From JBBQNY01 sp038255255 (GTDB taxonomy: Bacteria > Pseudomonadota > Gammaproteobacteria > Xanthomonadales > Ahniellaceae), in assembly GCA_038255255.1 (NCBI GenBank), contig JBBSLL010000011.1:1-64000 (forward strand): a stretch of DNA of 64,000 nucleotides, read 5' to 3'. Within the stretch, counting starts at the first letter, position 1; each line of letters begins with the position of its first letter. The notes under the pieces are model-generated. The model saw nothing but the letters and a program-made list of their open reading frames with translations, had not been told where the DNA came from and did not search any database. The position numbers were made by a program, and so were the translations under genes. Positions 8,944-20,865 of this stretch are shown here, one piece after another.

Positions 8944-10470
8944 TCAGGGACCGGCGTTGGGCCCTTCCTGCACCAGTGGATCCGGCGAGAGGCGCGGCAC
9001 CTCGGCCACTTCAGCCGCCAGCGACGGGTGCCCCGGCGCCATATGGCTGCGGCGGCGGCTGTAGAGGAAATACACCACGAGCCCGATCACCGCCCAGATG
9101 AGGAACAGCCTGATGGTTTCCCAGCCCAGGCTGAAGAACAGCAGCGCGCAGCCGGCGATGGCAGCCGGACCCACGAACCAGATGAGCGGCGTCCGGAATG
9201 GGCGTACGCGATCGGGGTCGGTACGCCGCAGGATCAGGACGCCCACCGCCACCATGAAAAACGCGAACAAAGTTCCGGAGTTCGAGATGTCAGCGAGCAT
9301 TCCCACCGGAAACATCGCGGCGAACAGCGACACGGCGATGCCCGTGACCCACGTCACCACGTGTGGCGTGAAGTACTTGGGATGGACCTTGGTGAGGGAC
9401 TGCGGCAGCAAACCGTCGCGCGCCATGGTGAACAGGATGCGCGTCTGGCCGAAGATCATCATCAGCACGACCGAGGGCAGCGCAACGATCGCTGCGATGG
9501 CGACCCAGTTGCCGGTCTGCGGCCAGCCGATCTCGCGCAGCACGAAGGCGAGCGGCTCCTTGGACTGCGACAGCGCACCGCCCGGCTGCGCACCGACTGC
9601 GCCGACTGCCGCATACGACACGAGCAGATAAAACACCGTGCAGATCGCCAATGACCCGATGAGGCCGATCGGTACGTTGCGATTGGGATTCTTGGTTTCC
9701 TCCGCCGCGGTCGACACTGCATCGAAGCCGACGTAGGCGAAGAAGATCGATGCCGCGGCGCCCAGCACGCCCACGCCGGACAGCGGAGTACCCCAGCCGT
9801 TCGGCAGCATCGGCTCGAAGTTGGCCGCACTTACCGCGGGCATCGCGAGCACGATGAACACGGTCAGCGCGATGACCTTGACGATGACGAGGATCGCAGT
9901 GAAGCGCGCCGACTTCGAAGTGCCCAGCACCAGCAGCACGGTGATGAGCAGGGACAGCAGGAAGGCGATGAGATTGAAGGTGCCCTTGACGATCGTTCCG
10001 TCCGCCAGCGTGATCGTGTCGCCCGGTCCCGCGGTCAGTCCGATGGGAAGCGCCATGCCGATCTGGGTCAGGAATCCATTGGCATACCCGGACCAGCCGA
10101 CGGCAACGGCACCTGCGGCTACCGCGTACTCCAGGATCAGTGCCCAGCCGACCATCCAGGCGAGAATTTCACCGAGCACGGCGTACGAATAGGTGTAAGC
10201 CGAACCCGAAACAGGCACCATCGCAGCCAGTTCGGAATAGATGAGCGCCGTCAGGGCGCAGACGAAGCCGGCGATGACGAACGAGTACATCATCCCGGGG
10301 CCGGCTTTCTGCGCGGCCACGGAGGTCAGCACGAAAATTCCCGTGCCGATGATGGCGCCGATGCCGAGCATGGTGAGATCGAACGCGTTGAGCTGTCGCT
10401 TGAGGGCCCGTTGCTCGGCCGTTTTCAGGATCTGGTCCAGCGACTTCTTGCGTTCGAACAGCATGGGCAC
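8944..10470 (-). CDS. APC-family amino acid permease
   Basis: This 508-residue inner-membrane protein belongs to the amino acid-polyamine-organocation superfamily, cationic amino acid transporter-like branch. The N-terminal cytoplasmic stretch (FERKKSLDQILKTAE) is followed by the family signature LGIGAIIGTGIFVLT and about twelve hydrophobic helices. The motif SGSAYTYSYAVLGE and the FFAYVGFDAVSTAAEETKNP loop are typical of the family. The substrate cannot be read from sequence. The gene is monocistronic and divergent from the NUDIX gene, with about 130 bp between them. Confidence 0.9.
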   Translation of the reverse strand: MPMLFERKKSLDQILKTAEQRALKRQLNAFDLTMLGIGAIIGTGIFVLTSVAAQKAGPGMMYSFVIAGFVCALTALIYSELAAMVPVSGSAYTYSYAVLGEILAWMVGWALILEYAVAAGAVAVGWSGYANGFLTQIGMALPIGLTAGPGDTITLADGTIVKGTFNLIAFLLSLLITVLLVLGTSKSARFTAILVIVKVIALTVFIVLAMPAVSAANFEPMLPNGWGTPLSGVGVLGAAASIFFAYVGFDAVSTAAEETKNPNRNVPIGLIGSLAICTVFYLLVSYAAVGAVGAQPGGALSQSKEPLAFVLREIGWPQTGNWVAIAAIVALPSVVLMMIFGQTRILFTMARDGLLPQSLTKVHPKYFTPHVVTWVTGIAVSLFAAMFPVGMLADISNSGTLFAFFMVAVGVLILRRTDPDRVRPFRTPLIWFVGPAAIAGCALLFFSLGWETIRLFLIWAVIGLVVYFLYSRRRSHMAPGHPSLAAEVAEVPRLSPDPLVQEGPNAGP

Positions 10471-10598
10471 GCTCCGGGTGAAGATCAGTCAGGGAACGCC
10501 AGGCGGCAAGCCTGGTGCGCGGCGAACATACCCCGGCTGGCGCGGCTTGTCGACCGAGTGCGGCGATAATCGCAGCCCGCCCGAATCCATCGACCATC

Positions 10599-11147
10599 AT
10601 GCTGCAACCAGACCACCGTGAACTCGTGGCCGAGATCGAGTCGTTTCGACGACGGCATCCCGCTCAGCACCACGTCGTCGAATCGTTCCTCGCGCTATTG
10701 GGCGAGCCAGGCGATGCCTTCGTGCGTGGACGCACGGCGGGGCATTTCACGGGATCGGCCTTCGTGGTGAGTCGCGACCGCGTGCGCGTGCTGCTGACCC
10801 ATCATCGGAAGCTGGACCGCTGGCTGCAGCTCGGAGGCCATGCGGACGGCGATCGCGACCTCGGCGCAGTGGCGCTCCGCGAAGCCCAGGAAGAGTCGGG
10901 ACTGACAGGGCTTCGACTCGAACCGGAGCTGTTCGACATCGACGTGCACGAGATTCCGGCCCGGGGCGACGAGCCCGCACACCTTCACTTCGACGCACGC
11001 TTCGTCGTGCAAGCGGAACTCGATGAGGACTTCACCGTCAGCGACGAGTCGCACGAACTGGCCTGGTGGCCGATCGCGGATCTCGTGGGTGACCCGCGCT
11101 TCGACGCGTCGTTGCAGCGCATGGCAAAGCGCTCCATGGATCGCTAG
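10599..11147 (+). CDS. NUDIX hydrolase
   Basis: This 182-residue protein has a NUDIX fold with the box GGHADGDRDLGAVALREAQEE-SG (GX5EX7REUXEEXGU-type; G-rich start, REAQEESG core), which binds the metal and cleaves nucleoside diphosphates linked to another moiety. The start is the ATG at 10599, where homology begins (MLQPDHRELVAEIESF). An upstream open stretch has no support. Substrate is unknown. It is separated by only 4 bp from the convergent antiporter gene. Confidence 0.9.
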   Translation: MLQPDHRELVAEIESFRRRHPAQHHVVESFLALLGEPGDAFVRGRTAGHFTGSAFVVSRDRVRVLLTHHRKLDRWLQLGGHADGDRDLGAVALREAQEESGLTGLRLEPELFDIDVHEIPARGDEPAHLHFDARFVVQAELDEDFTVSDESHELAWWPIADLVGDPRFDASLQRMAKRSMDR

Positions 11148-11151
11148 CGGG

Positions 11152-12459
11152 TTACCCGGTCTCCGTGCTCTTCGCAATCGGCTGCGCGCGCGGGCGGCGC
11201 GACTCGTCGAGCAACTTCATTACCGGCGTCGCCGTCAGTCCATGCACCACGATGGACAGCAGGATGACCAGTCCGACCGTCGCCCACAGCTCGCGTGCCT
11301 GCACGATCTCGCCGTGGTTGATCGCGAACGCAACGTAGTAGATCGACCCGATTCCACGAACGCCGAACACGCTGATGGCCAGCCGTTCGCGCGTCGTCAG
11401 GGCGGTACCGGACAGCGACAGCCATGCGGTCAGCGGTCGGACCCCGAATACGAACACGACAGCGAAGGCCGCACCGCCGGGCGTGAGTTGGTCGAGCAGG
11501 CCGTGCGCGTACGCTCCGCCGAGCAGGATCAGCAATACGGCGATGAGGAATCGTTCGCACTGCCCGGCGAATTCCTCCAGCCGCTTGTGATACGCGTGAT
11601 CCCGCTCGTAATGCCGGATGGCGAGCGCCGCGACAAATACGGCAAGAAAACCGTAGCCTCCAATGAGTTCGGAAATGCCGTACACCGCAAGCGTGATGGG
11701 CAGCGACGCCGCGCCATCGCCGACTCGCGACGGGCTCTCGGGCGAAGTCTGGCGGAACAGGAACCACATGGCGGCCCAGCCCAGCACCCATCCGACCGCT
11801 ATGCCGGCGACTGTTCGAAACAACAGGTCGCGCCACCACCAGGTCTCCATCCAGTCAAGACCCGGCACGAGCGTTGTGCTCATGGCGATCGCAGCCCATA
11901 CGAAGGGAAAAGCGAGACCGTCGTTGAAGCCGGCCTCGGTGCTGAGCGCCATGCGGACGGGATCTTCACCGCCTTCGTGTGGGGCGCCGACCTGAACATC
12001 GCCCGCCAACACGGGATCCGTCGGCGCCAGCACGGCACCGAGCAGGACTGCGGTGGCGACTACGAAGCCCCCCAACCAGTGCCCCAGCACGGCGCCCAAA
12101 GCGATCGCCAGGGGCATCGCGATCAGCAGCAATCGCCATGTCACGTTCCACTGTCTCCACCCGAAAGGCGTATCGATGCGCAGACCGACGCTCATCAGAG
12201 CGACCAGAATCACGAGTTCTGTCAGCTTCTCCGTGAAAACCGGTGCGAGGAAGGGATTGGGGTAGGGGAGCGGCAGCGACCAGGGCAAGGAATACAACGC
12301 AAAGCCCAGCGTTACGTACACGATCGGGAACGACAGCACGTGGCGCTTCAACCGATGCGGTAACCAGGACGCGCCCAGCAGCACGATGCCGAGCACGGCC
12401 AGCGAAAGTGCGTAGGGGTTGCGCGAAATCAGGTCATCCATCCGAGACTGCCTTGCCAT
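11152..12459 (-). CDS. CPA1-type cation:proton antiporter (NhaP-like)
   Basis: This 435-residue inner-membrane protein has about 12 predicted hydrophobic segments. It carries the Na+/H+ exchanger signatures GAVLAPTDPVLAGDVQVG (paired helices around Thr-Asp) and LSTEAGFNDGLAFPFV (Asn-Asp motif of electroneutral CPA1 exchangers), then FGVRGIGSIYYVAF in the C-terminal half. It probably exchanges Na+ or K+ for H+. The start at 12459 is used; an ATG at 12441 (MDDLISRNPY) is an equally good alternative. Confidence 0.88.
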   Translation of the reverse strand: MARQSRMDDLISRNPYALSLAVLGIVLLGASWLPHRLKRHVLSFPIVYVTLGFALYSLPWSLPLPYPNPFLAPVFTEKLTELVILVALMSVGLRIDTPFGWRQWNVTWRLLLIAMPLAIALGAVLGHWLGGFVVATAVLLGAVLAPTDPVLAGDVQVGAPHEGGEDPVRMALSTEAGFNDGLAFPFVWAAIAMSTTLVPGLDWMETWWWRDLLFRTVAGIAVGWVLGWAAMWFLFRQTSPESPSRVGDGAASLPITLAVYGISELIGGYGFLAVFVAALAIRHYERDHAYHKRLEEFAGQCERFLIAVLLILLGGAYAHGLLDQLTPGGAAFAVVFVFGVRPLTAWLSLSGTALTTRERLAISVFGVRGIGSIYYVAFAINHGEIVQARELWATVGLVILLSIVVHGLTATPVMKLLDESRRPRAQPIAKSTETG

Positions 12460-12634
12460 ACCGCGTGGTTGCGATGCAGGGAGTTTCGTGACCGCTTCCG
12501 GAATGGGGATGAAACGCGCAATGCGCGATCGCCGACGGCCAACGTTTTATAGCGGTGAGCCTCCGTCCCGCACCGCTGATTCCGGCTACGTATCGAAAGA
12601 CTCGCGATGCACAGAGTCTGTGGCGCGGGACATC

Positions 12635-13201
12635 CTAGTCTGCCCGCCCGGCGAATTCGCCGGTCAGGGTGCTGACCAGGATGCGCTCGCCGTTTCGCAC
12701 ATACTCGGGTACCTGGATCTCGAGGCCAGTCGACAACCTCGCGGGCTTGGGACGCTTCGTTGCAGTGCCGCCGCGGAGTTCGGGCGGCGTCTCGATGACT
12801 TCGAGCACGACGCTCGACGGCAGCAGCAGCGCGACGGGGAGATCGTCGATGACCTGCACGAAGCAACCCGTGAGGCCCTCCGTGATGTAGCCGGCCGCAT
12901 CGCCGACCACATCGGCGTCGAGCGGATACTGCGTGTAGTCCTCGTCGTCGATGAAGACGAAGGCTTCGCCGTCCTTGTAGGAAAACGAGACCGGGCGGCG
13001 CGTCAGCTCGACTTCGCGCAGGTCGTCTTCGGATCGCAGGCTGAGATCCAGTTTGTTCGCGCCCGGGACGCTGTACATCGTGAACCGGTAGGTGATGTTG
13101 CCGCCGCGCGCGGTCGGCGTGCTGCGCTCGATGTCGCGAATCTGGTAGACGCGACCGTTGTGTTCCACCACCGTGCCGCGTTTGACGTCGTAGGCTTTCA
13201 T
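12635..13201 (-). CDS. yeiP: Elongation factor P-like protein (YeiP/EfpL)
   Basis: This 188-residue protein is a three-domain EF-P paralogue (KOW-like domain, then two OB folds) of the YeiP/EfpL subfamily, which helps ribosomes through difficult peptide bonds. The tip loop reads [13 protein letters not shown] with Arg32 where EF-P has a modified lysine or rhamnosylated arginine; the TP-x-xRGG sequence is diagnostic of the YeiP branch. The start (ATG 13201) is set by homology at [12 protein letters not shown]. The longer open frame upstream is a shadow of the dehydrogenase gene. It is followed by about 175 bp without a gene before the antiporter. Confidence 0.92.
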   Translation of the reverse strand: MKAYDVKRGTVVEHNGRVYQIRDIERSTPTARGGNITYRFTMYSVPGANKLDLSLRSEDDLREVELTRRPVSFSYKDGEAFVFIDDEDYTQYPLDADVVGDAAGYITEGLTGCFVQVIDDLPVALLLPSSVVLEVIETPPELRGGTATKRPKPARLSTGLEIQVPEYVRNGERILVSTLTGEFAGRAD

Positions 13202-13224
13202 GGGATTCCAGGGTGAGCGAGGCG

Positions 13225-13995
13225 CTACTTCGGAGCGAGGCGCACTGCGCCGTCGAGTCGCAGCGTTTCGCCGTTGAGGTAGCGATTGGTGAGCACGAAC
13301 GCGACCGCGTCCGCGAACTCTTCCGGCCGGCCCAGGCGCGATGGAAATGGAATTGAAGCAGAGAGCGACTGCTGCACCGACTCCGGCATGCCGTCGACCA
13401 TCGGCGTCCAGAAGATGCCTGGCGCGATGGTGACCACGCGGATGCCGAAGCGCGCAAGCTCGCGCGCCATCGGCAGGGTCATGCCAACCACACCGCCCTT
13501 CGATGCGGAATAGGCCGCCTGTCCGATCTGCCCGTCGAATGCCGCGATGCTGGCGGTATTGATGATCGCGCCGCGCTCGCCATCTTCGCCGGCATCGTTG
13601 TGCTGCATGAGGTTTGCGCAGGCCTTGGCGACGTTGAAGCTGCCGACCAGGTTCACCAGCACCGTTCCACGGAATTGCGCCAGCGGCATCGGCGCCTCCT
13701 TGCCCAACATGCGACCCGAGCCGAGGATGCCTGCGCAATTGATCGCGGCGTTGAGGCCGCCCAGGAAATCGTGCGCGGCGCTTGACTGCGATGCGACCGA
13801 GTCCTCGTCCGTGACATCGGTGCGGAAATAGCGCGCATTGCCTTCGCCAAGTTGGGCTACGGCAGCCGCGCCCTTCTCGTCGTTGACGTCGAACAGCGCC
13901 ACGCGCCCGCCGTTCGCGACCAGGTGCTGCGCGACCGCAAGCCCGAGCCCCGACACGCCTCCCGTCACCACCGCCCGCACCGATTCAAGCCGCAT
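13225..13995 (-). CDS. SDR-family 3-hydroxyacyl-CoA dehydrogenase (HSD10-like)
   Basis: This 256-residue short-chain dehydrogenase has the NAD-binding GGVSGLGLA motif, the [10 protein letters not shown] loop and the catalytic Ser-Tyr-Lys set ([15 protein letters not shown]). The sequence resembles type II 3-hydroxyacyl-CoA dehydrogenases that act on 2-methyl-3-hydroxybutyryl-CoA in isoleucine degradation or on other 3-hydroxyacyl-CoAs. It lies 23 bp upstream of efpL on the same strand and close to the leucine catabolic operon. The precise substrate is inferred from family and context. Confidence 0.85.
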   Translation of the reverse strand: MRLESVRAVVTGGVSGLGLAVAQHLVANGGRVALFDVNDEKGAAAVAQLGEGNARYFRTDVTDEDSVASQSSAAHDFLGGLNAAINCAGILGSGRMLGKEAPMPLAQFRGTVLVNLVGSFNVAKACANLMQHNDAGEDGERGAIINTASIAAFDGQIGQAAYSASKGGVVGMTLPMARELARFGIRVVTIAPGIFWTPMVDGMPESVQQSLSASIPFPSRLGRPEEFADAVAFVLTNRYLNGETLRLDGAVRLAPK

Positions 13996-14097
13996 CGCGT
14001 TCGCCTGTCCGCAAAACCCGCAATTTTACGGCCATTCACAGGCCGCGTGCGGGCTGCGGTCTGGTGCGCATCCCCCATCCGCAACGCATGCGTCAAT

Positions 14098-14174
14098 GTA
14101 GGTCAGGTCGGCCAGGCCGACCTGACGGGGCTCGCGGCGCAAGCATGTCAGGTCGGCCAAGCCGACCTGACCTA
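14098..14174. repeat. Pair of TAGGTCAGGTCGGCC palindromes
   Basis: Two near-perfect palindromes sit in the spacer between the SDR gene and the GNAT gene: GTCAGGTCGGCC-A-GGCCGACCTGAC (14102-14126) and the same with an AA centre (14147-14172), flanked by TGTAG on one side and CTA on the other. The second ends 1 bp before the GNAT stop codon. This repeat family is different from the GTAGAGC and CCCTCTCCC families and is seen only here in the window. It could act as a terminator for the GNAT operon on the minus strand. Confidence 0.7.
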
Positions 14175-14175
14175 C

Positions 14176-14661
14176 TCAGAGGTCCAGGAGGTAGAAGGTA
14201 TTGCAGCCGCCGTGGCCGGTCGCCCCTAGCGGCTCAGGTATGCGTGCGAATCCGTTGCGCTCGTACAGGCGCATGGCCGCGTCCATGCCGCGGAGCGTTT
14301 CGAGATAGCAGCGACGGAAGCCGAAGGCGCGCGCCGCCTCGAGCGACAGGTCCATCACGCGCTGACCGGCGCCGAGACCGCGCAGGCCGGGCAGGAAATA
14401 CATCTTGCGCAGCTCGCAGGTATCGACGTCCCCGCCGATCAGGGGCGCGACGCCGCCTCCTCCGCGTACTTCACCGTCGCGCTCGACTACGAAATACGCC
14501 GCCCGCGGAATCGCATAGGCGCGATGCATGAAATCGACTTCGGGATCATTGATTGCGAAACCATCGCCGACTGCGCCGAATTCCGGCATCACCGCGCGGA
14601 TGATCCCGGCCATCGCCACGTCGTCGCGGGCCTCGATGGGTCGAACCACGAACCGGGTCAT
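14176..14661 (-). CDS. GNAT-family N-acetyltransferase
   Basis: This 161-residue protein has the GNAT acetyl-CoA binding core, with LRKMYFLPGLRGLGAGQRVMD (beta4 plus the R/Q-x-x-G-x-G/A pyrophosphate loop) and LYERNGFARI near the C-terminus. The product begins MTRFVVRPIEARDD. The start (ATG 14661) overlaps the stop codon of the HMG-CoA lyase gene by 4 nt (ATGA), so it is the last gene of the leucine operon. The acetyl acceptor is unknown. Confidence 0.87.
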   Translation of the reverse strand: MTRFVVRPIEARDDVAMAGIIRAVMPEFGAVGDGFAINDPEVDFMHRAYAIPRAAYFVVERDGEVRGGGGVAPLIGGDVDTCELRKMYFLPGLRGLGAGQRVMDLSLEAARAFGFRRCYLETLRGMDAAMRLYERNGFARIPEPLGATGHGGCNTFYLLDL

Positions 14662-15578
14662 GCGGACGCGCCATCCAACGCCATGGCCGTCGCCGCGGTT
14701 AGCTTGCTGCCGCTGCACCGCCCGAGCAGCGCGCTCAACCACGCGCCGGTGGCCACCAGCTTGTCAAGGTCGACACCGGTTTCGATCTCCATGCCGTGCA
14801 GCATGTAGACGACATCCTCGGTCGCGACATTGCCGGACGCGCCGCGCGCGTACGGACAACCGCCGGTGCCGGAAATCGACGAGTCCACCACGGAGACTCC
14901 GGCATCCAGGCAGGCGAGGACGTTGGCAAGCGCCTGGCCTCGCGTATCGTGGAAATGCACGGCGAGCGCCTCGATGGGCACGACCACCGCAACCGCCTCG
15001 AGCATTGCGCAGGCCTTCGCGGGCGTACCCACGCCAATGGTGTCGCCGAGCGAAATCTCGTAGCAGCCCATCTCGTAAAGCGCCCCCGCCACGCGCACCA
15101 CGTCTGCGAGGGGAACATCGCCCTGGTAGGGACAGCCGAGCACGGTCGAGACATAGCCGCGCACCGGCACACCATCCGCGCGAGCCTGCGCGATCACCGG
15201 CGCAAAACGTTCCAGGGACTCGGCGATGGTCGCATTGATGTTCTTGCGATTGAAGGCCTCGGACGCGGCGGAGAACACCGCGATCTCCTCCACGTTCACG
15301 GCCCGCGCGCGCGCATAGCCCTGCTCGTTGGGGACCAGGACCGGATACCGCACGCCCGGACGCTTCCGCAGGCCGGCGTACACCTCGGCGGCGTCGGCCA
15401 TCTGTGGCACCCACTTCGGACTCACGAAGCTGGTGGCCTCGATGGTGCGAAGTCCACTCGCGCCGAGCCGGTCGACGAGTTCGATCTTGTCGGCGGTTGA
15501 AACCGGAGTCGTCTCGTTCTGCAACCCGTCGCGCGGGCCGACTTCAACGATCCGCACGCGTGAAGGCAGCCTGCTCAT
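14658..15578 (-). CDS. mvaB: Hydroxymethylglutaryl-CoA lyase
   Basis: This enzyme cleaves HMG-CoA into acetoacetate and acetyl-CoA, the final step of leucine degradation (also called liuE). The 306-residue barrel protein shows VEVGPRDGLQNE with catalytic Arg-Asp, SEAFNRKNINAT, the metal-binding HFHDTRGQALANV, and the active-site cysteine loop GTGGCPYARGASGNVATED. It lies 31 bp downstream of the carboxylase alpha subunit gene in a single minus-strand operon. Confidence 0.96.
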   Translation of the reverse strand: MSRLPSRVRIVEVGPRDGLQNETTPVSTADKIELVDRLGASGLRTIEATSFVSPKWVPQMADAAEVYAGLRKRPGVRYPVLVPNEQGYARARAVNVEEIAVFSAASEAFNRKNINATIAESLERFAPVIAQARADGVPVRGYVSTVLGCPYQGDVPLADVVRVAGALYEMGCYEISLGDTIGVGTPAKACAMLEAVAVVVPIEALAVHFHDTRGQALANVLACLDAGVSVVDSSISGTGGCPYARGASGNVATEDVVYMLHGMEIETGVDLDKLVATGAWLSALLGRCSGSKLTAATAMALDGASA

Positions 15579-15609
15579 GCCAGCAACATGCGTGCGCGAC
15601 GGGGCGGAA

Positions 15610-17631
<2,022 letters not shown>

Positions 17632-17650
17632 CACCAAGTCACCGTCGCGA

Positions 17651-18496
17651 TCATGATCGGTTTTCCGTTCGGGGTGAGCCCATCGAGCGTTGGACGGCCA
17701 CGCCCTCGTCGGCTACCACCCAATCGGGTGCGCGCTTTTCCAGGAAGGCCCCGAGTCCATGTTGTCCTTCGGGCGAAACCCGCAGTCGCGCGATCAGCGC
17801 CGCGTTGCGGGTGTCGAGTCGCTCGGCGTCGGCCGGCGTTGCGCCACTCATCCCGAGCGCGAGGCTCTTTGCCTCACGCTGCGCGTTGGGTCCGCCCTTG
17901 CCGAGCCAGTGCACTGCTCTCGCCACGGCTTCGTCCAGTTCCTCGTTCGGCACGCACTGGTGCAGCAGGCCAATGCGGAGCGCCTCCGACGCGTCGAAGA
18001 CTTCGGCAGTGACGAACAAGCGTCTCGCCTGACGGGCGCCGATCGCCGCAATCACGTACGGCGAGATGACCGCCGGCACCAGTCCCAGCTTTACTTCGGA
18101 AAGCGAGAATTTCGCCCCTTCGACTCCAATCGCGACATCGCAACACGCAATCAGCCCCACGCCGCCGCCGTACGCGGATCCGTTGACGCGCGCGATGGTG
18201 GGCTTGCGCAGGAAATTGAGCGTGCGCATGAGTTCGGCGAGCCTGAGCGAATCAGCAAGATTCTCGGCCTCGCTCGCCGCGGCCATGCGTGCCATCCAGT
18301 TGACGTCCGCACCGGCCGAAAACGTGCTGCCCGCGCCGGTAAGGATCACCAGGCGCACCGAATCATCCGCGTCGACTTCGCGCAGTGAAGCGGTCAACTC
18401 CTCGATCAGCAAGTCATCGAATGCGTTGTGCACGGAGGGACGCGCCAGCATCAGTCGGACGACACCTCCATCGCGGGTGATCTGCACGGCCGACAT
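17651..18496 (-). CDS. liuC: Methylglutaconyl-CoA hydratase (enoyl-CoA hydratase family)
   Basis: This 281-residue crotonase-fold enzyme hydrates 3-methylglutaconyl-CoA to HMG-CoA in leucine degradation. The oxyanion-hole segments are FSAGADVNWM and GSAYGGGVGLIACCD; the SAGADxNWM form is typical of LiuC/AtuE rather than generic enoyl-CoA hydratases. The start is the ATG at 18496, where similarity starts (MSAVQITRDG). It sits 19 bp upstream of the carboxylase alpha gene and 2 bp downstream of a secreted hypothetical gene, within one operon. Confidence 0.92.
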   Translation of the reverse strand: MSAVQITRDGGVVRLMLARPSVHNAFDDLLIEELTASLREVDADDSVRLVILTGAGSTFSAGADVNWMARMAAASEAENLADSLRLAELMRTLNFLRKPTIARVNGSAYGGGVGLIACCDVAIGVEGAKFSLSEVKLGLVPAVISPYVIAAIGARQARRLFVTAEVFDASEALRIGLLHQCVPNEELDEAVARAVHWLGKGGPNAQREAKSLALGMSGATPADAERLDTRNAALIARLRVSPEGQHGLGAFLEKRAPDWVVADEGVAVQRSMGSPRTENRS

Positions 18497-18498
18497 GC

Positions 18499-19161
18499 TC
18501 AGTTCCCACCCTGGCTGACGCGCACGTCGTCGCCCATGCAGTCCGCCCCGACGTCCGGTGGACTGCAACGGTGCCCGAACGGCTGGGCGACTTCGAATCG
18601 AGCAAGGAAACCGTGCGCCAGCTTGCGTGTCAGCATCTGCAGTTCGTGGGGTTCGATGTCGGAGCCGCTGGCGCGGAACTTGAGGTGGTGGCCGCGATCG
18701 TAGAAAAGTAACGTGTGGCTGTGCGCGCGCCTGTCCTGCTGCTCGTAGGAAAAGCGGTGTTCCATGGCGCGGTCAAAAGGTGCTGGCGACCACGTGAGGT
18801 CCTGGAACTTGCCGCTGTCGATGGGCGTATCGCGATAGCTGAGTTCGAGCTCGGACTCATAGCGCGCCGCCGCTTCGCGCAGCGCCACTTCGGGCAAGCG
18901 CGCCTTGTGCATGCGATACAGGAACACATCCAGGCGCACGTCCAGATGTTCGGGCGACACCCACTGGATCGCCACGCCGAAGCCCGGACTGGGGTCGGCA
19001 GCATCTCCGACCAACTCGAAGCCCGGAAGCTCGCGCGGATACTGATATTGCGCGCGAACGGCCTCCGCTGCGTTCTGCGACGCGGGCGCCTGGGCGTGCG
19101 CAGCCAGCCCCGCCAGCAGCAGGCAGCACGCAAACGCGATGCGGACAAAGACGCTGCTCAC
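18499..19161 (-). CDS. Secreted protein of unknown function in the leucine operon
   Basis: No family is recognised. The 220-residue product starts with a signal peptide ([14 protein letters not shown] followed by QAPA), so it is probably periplasmic. The mature part has charged, mixed alpha/beta composition and a Cys pair near the C-terminus ([14 protein letters not shown]). It overlaps the carboxylase beta gene by 4 nt and precedes liuC by 2 bp, so it is translated within the leucine operon even though the other members are cytoplasmic enzymes. A role linked to acyl-CoA metabolism cannot be read from the sequence. Confidence 0.75.
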   Translation of the reverse strand: MSSVFVRIAFACCLLLAGLAAHAQAPASQNAAEAVRAQYQYPRELPGFELVGDAADPSPGFGVAIQWVSPEHLDVRLDVFLYRMHKARLPEVALREAAARYESELELSYRDTPIDSGKFQDLTWSPAPFDRAMEHRFSYEQQDRRAHSHTLLFYDRGHHLKFRASGSDIEPHELQMLTRKLAHGFLARFEVAQPFGHRCSPPDVGADCMGDDVRVSQGGN

Positions 19162-20795
19162 ATCCGGAACACGCCGAAGCGGTGCTGCTCGATCGCGACG
19201 TCGTCGATTGGCGCGTTAAGGCTCGCCGACAACGCGAGGCCCAGCACGCGGCGCGTGTTGGTGGGATCGATGATGCCGTCGTCCCAGAGGCGCGCGGTCG
19301 CGTACCACGGGCTCCCCTGGTGTTCGTACTGCGCGCGGATCGGCGCCTTGAAAGACTCTTCGTCTTCGGCGCTCCAAGCCTTGCCCGATGCTTCGATGCC
19401 ATCGCGCCGCACGGTGGCCAGCACGCTCGCCGCCTGTTCGCCGCCCATGACCGAAATGCGCGCGTTGGGCCACATCCACAGGAACCGGCCACCGTAGGCG
19501 CGCCCGCACATTGCATAGTTGCCGGCACCGAACGAACCGCCGATGACCACGGTGAACTTGGGCACGTTGGCACAGGCCACCGCCGTGACCATCTTGGCGC
19601 CGTCCTTTGCGATGCCGGCGTTCTCGTACTTGCGACCCACCATGAAGCCCGTGATGTTCTGCAGGAACACCAGCGGAATGCCGCGCTGATTGCAGAGTTC
19701 GATGAAGTGCGCGCCCTTGAGCGCGGATTCCGCGAACAGGATGCCGTTGTTGGCGATGATGCCGACGGGGTAGCCGTGGATGTGCGCGAAGCCGGTGACC
19801 AGCGTCTTGCCGTAGCGTGCCTTGAACTCCTGGAAATCCGAGCCGTCGACGATTCGCGCGATGACCTCGCGGATGTCGAAAGGGCGACGCGGGTCGGCAG
19901 GCACGATGCCGAGCAGTTCCTCGCTTGCGAACAATGGTTCGCGCACCGGTTCGACCGCGACCGGCAACTGCTTGCGGCGATTGCAGTGCTTGAGGATGTC
20001 GCGCGCGATCGACAGCGCGTGTTCGTCGTCCTCGGCAAGGTGATCGGCAACGCCCGAAATCGCCGTGTGCACGTCGGCGCCACCAAGCGATTCGGCGTCC
20101 ACGATCTCGCCGGTCGCAGCTTTCACCAGCGGCGGGCCGCCGAGGAAAATGGTGCCTTGCTCGCGCACGATCACCGACTCGTCGCTCATCGCGGGCACGT
20201 ACGCGCCGCCCGCCGTGCACGAGCCCATCACCACCGCGATCTGCGGGATGCCGGCTGCGGAGAGCTGGGCCTGGTTGTAGAAGATCCGGCCGAAGTGCTC
20301 GCGGTCCGGGAAGACTTCGTCCTGCAGAGGCAGGAAGGCGCCGCCGGAATCGACGAGGTAAACGCAGGGCAGGCGATTCTCGCGTGCGATCTCCTGCGCG
20401 CGCAGATGCTTTTTAACGGTCATCGGAAAATACGTACCGCCCTTGACCGTGGCGTCGTTGGCGACGATGACGACCTCGAATCCGTGCACGCGCCCGATGC
20501 CGGTAACGATGCCTGCGCCTGGCGCCTGGCCCTCGTACATCTCTTCCGCGGCAAGCGGCGAGAACTCGAGGAACGGCGAGCCCGGGTCGAGGAGGGCACT
20601 GATGCGTTCGCGGGGCAGGAGCTTGCCGCGTTCGGTGTGTTTGGCGCGGGCCTTCTCGCCGCCGCCGATCGCCGCGCGTTTCAGCCGCGCACAGAGATCG
20701 TCGAGCGCCGACTGCATCTGCGCCCGGCTCGCGGCGTATTCATCGCTGCGGGTATCGATCTGGCTGGCGAGGATCGGCATCGCGGGCACCGCCAC
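19158..20795 (-). CDS. liuB: Methylcrotonyl-CoA carboxylase, beta (carboxyltransferase) subunit
   Basis: The 545-residue carboxyltransferase subunit partners the biotin subunit at 15610. It has two crotonase-like halves: the N-terminal half shows [18 protein letters not shown] and [14 protein letters not shown], and the second half shows [31 protein letters not shown] and [14 protein letters not shown]. The FLPLQ... and [10 protein letters not shown] patterns match the methylcrotonyl-CoA type. It is the first gene of the minus-strand operon liuB - unknown - liuC - liuD - mvaB - GNAT. The upstream 224 bp hold REP-like palindromes. Confidence 0.95.
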   Translation of the reverse strand: MAVPAMPILASQIDTRSDEYAASRAQMQSALDDLCARLKRAAIGGGEKARAKHTERGKLLPRERISALLDPGSPFLEFSPLAAEEMYEGQAPGAGIVTGIGRVHGFEVVIVANDATVKGGTYFPMTVKKHLRAQEIARENRLPCVYLVDSGGAFLPLQDEVFPDREHFGRIFYNQAQLSAAGIPQIAVVMGSCTAGGAYVPAMSDESVIVREQGTIFLGGPPLVKAATGEIVDAESLGGADVHTAISGVADHLAEDDEHALSIARDILKHCNRRKQLPVAVEPVREPLFASEELLGIVPADPRRPFDIREVIARIVDGSDFQEFKARYGKTLVTGFAHIHGYPVGIIANNGILFAESALKGAHFIELCNQRGIPLVFLQNITGFMVGRKYENAGIAKDGAKMVTAVACANVPKFTVVIGGSFGAGNYAMCGRAYGGRFLWMWPNARISVMGGEQAASVLATVRRDGIEASGKAWSAEDEESFKAPIRAQYEHQGSPWYATARLWDDGIIDPTNTRRVLGLALSASLNAPIDDVAIEQHRFGVFRM

Positions 20796-20865
20796 AGGGG
20801 ACCCGCATCACACCACAACCCACCATCCGCTGGCGAGTCTGTGGTTCCCGGCAGGCATGCTCCTA

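Noticed and set aside
12429..13457. Long open frame of 342 codons on the minus strand covering efpL and part of the dehydrogenase gene
   Set aside because: It is Arg/Ser/Ala-rich, a typical shadow of high-GC coding sequence, and overlaps two genes with clear homology.
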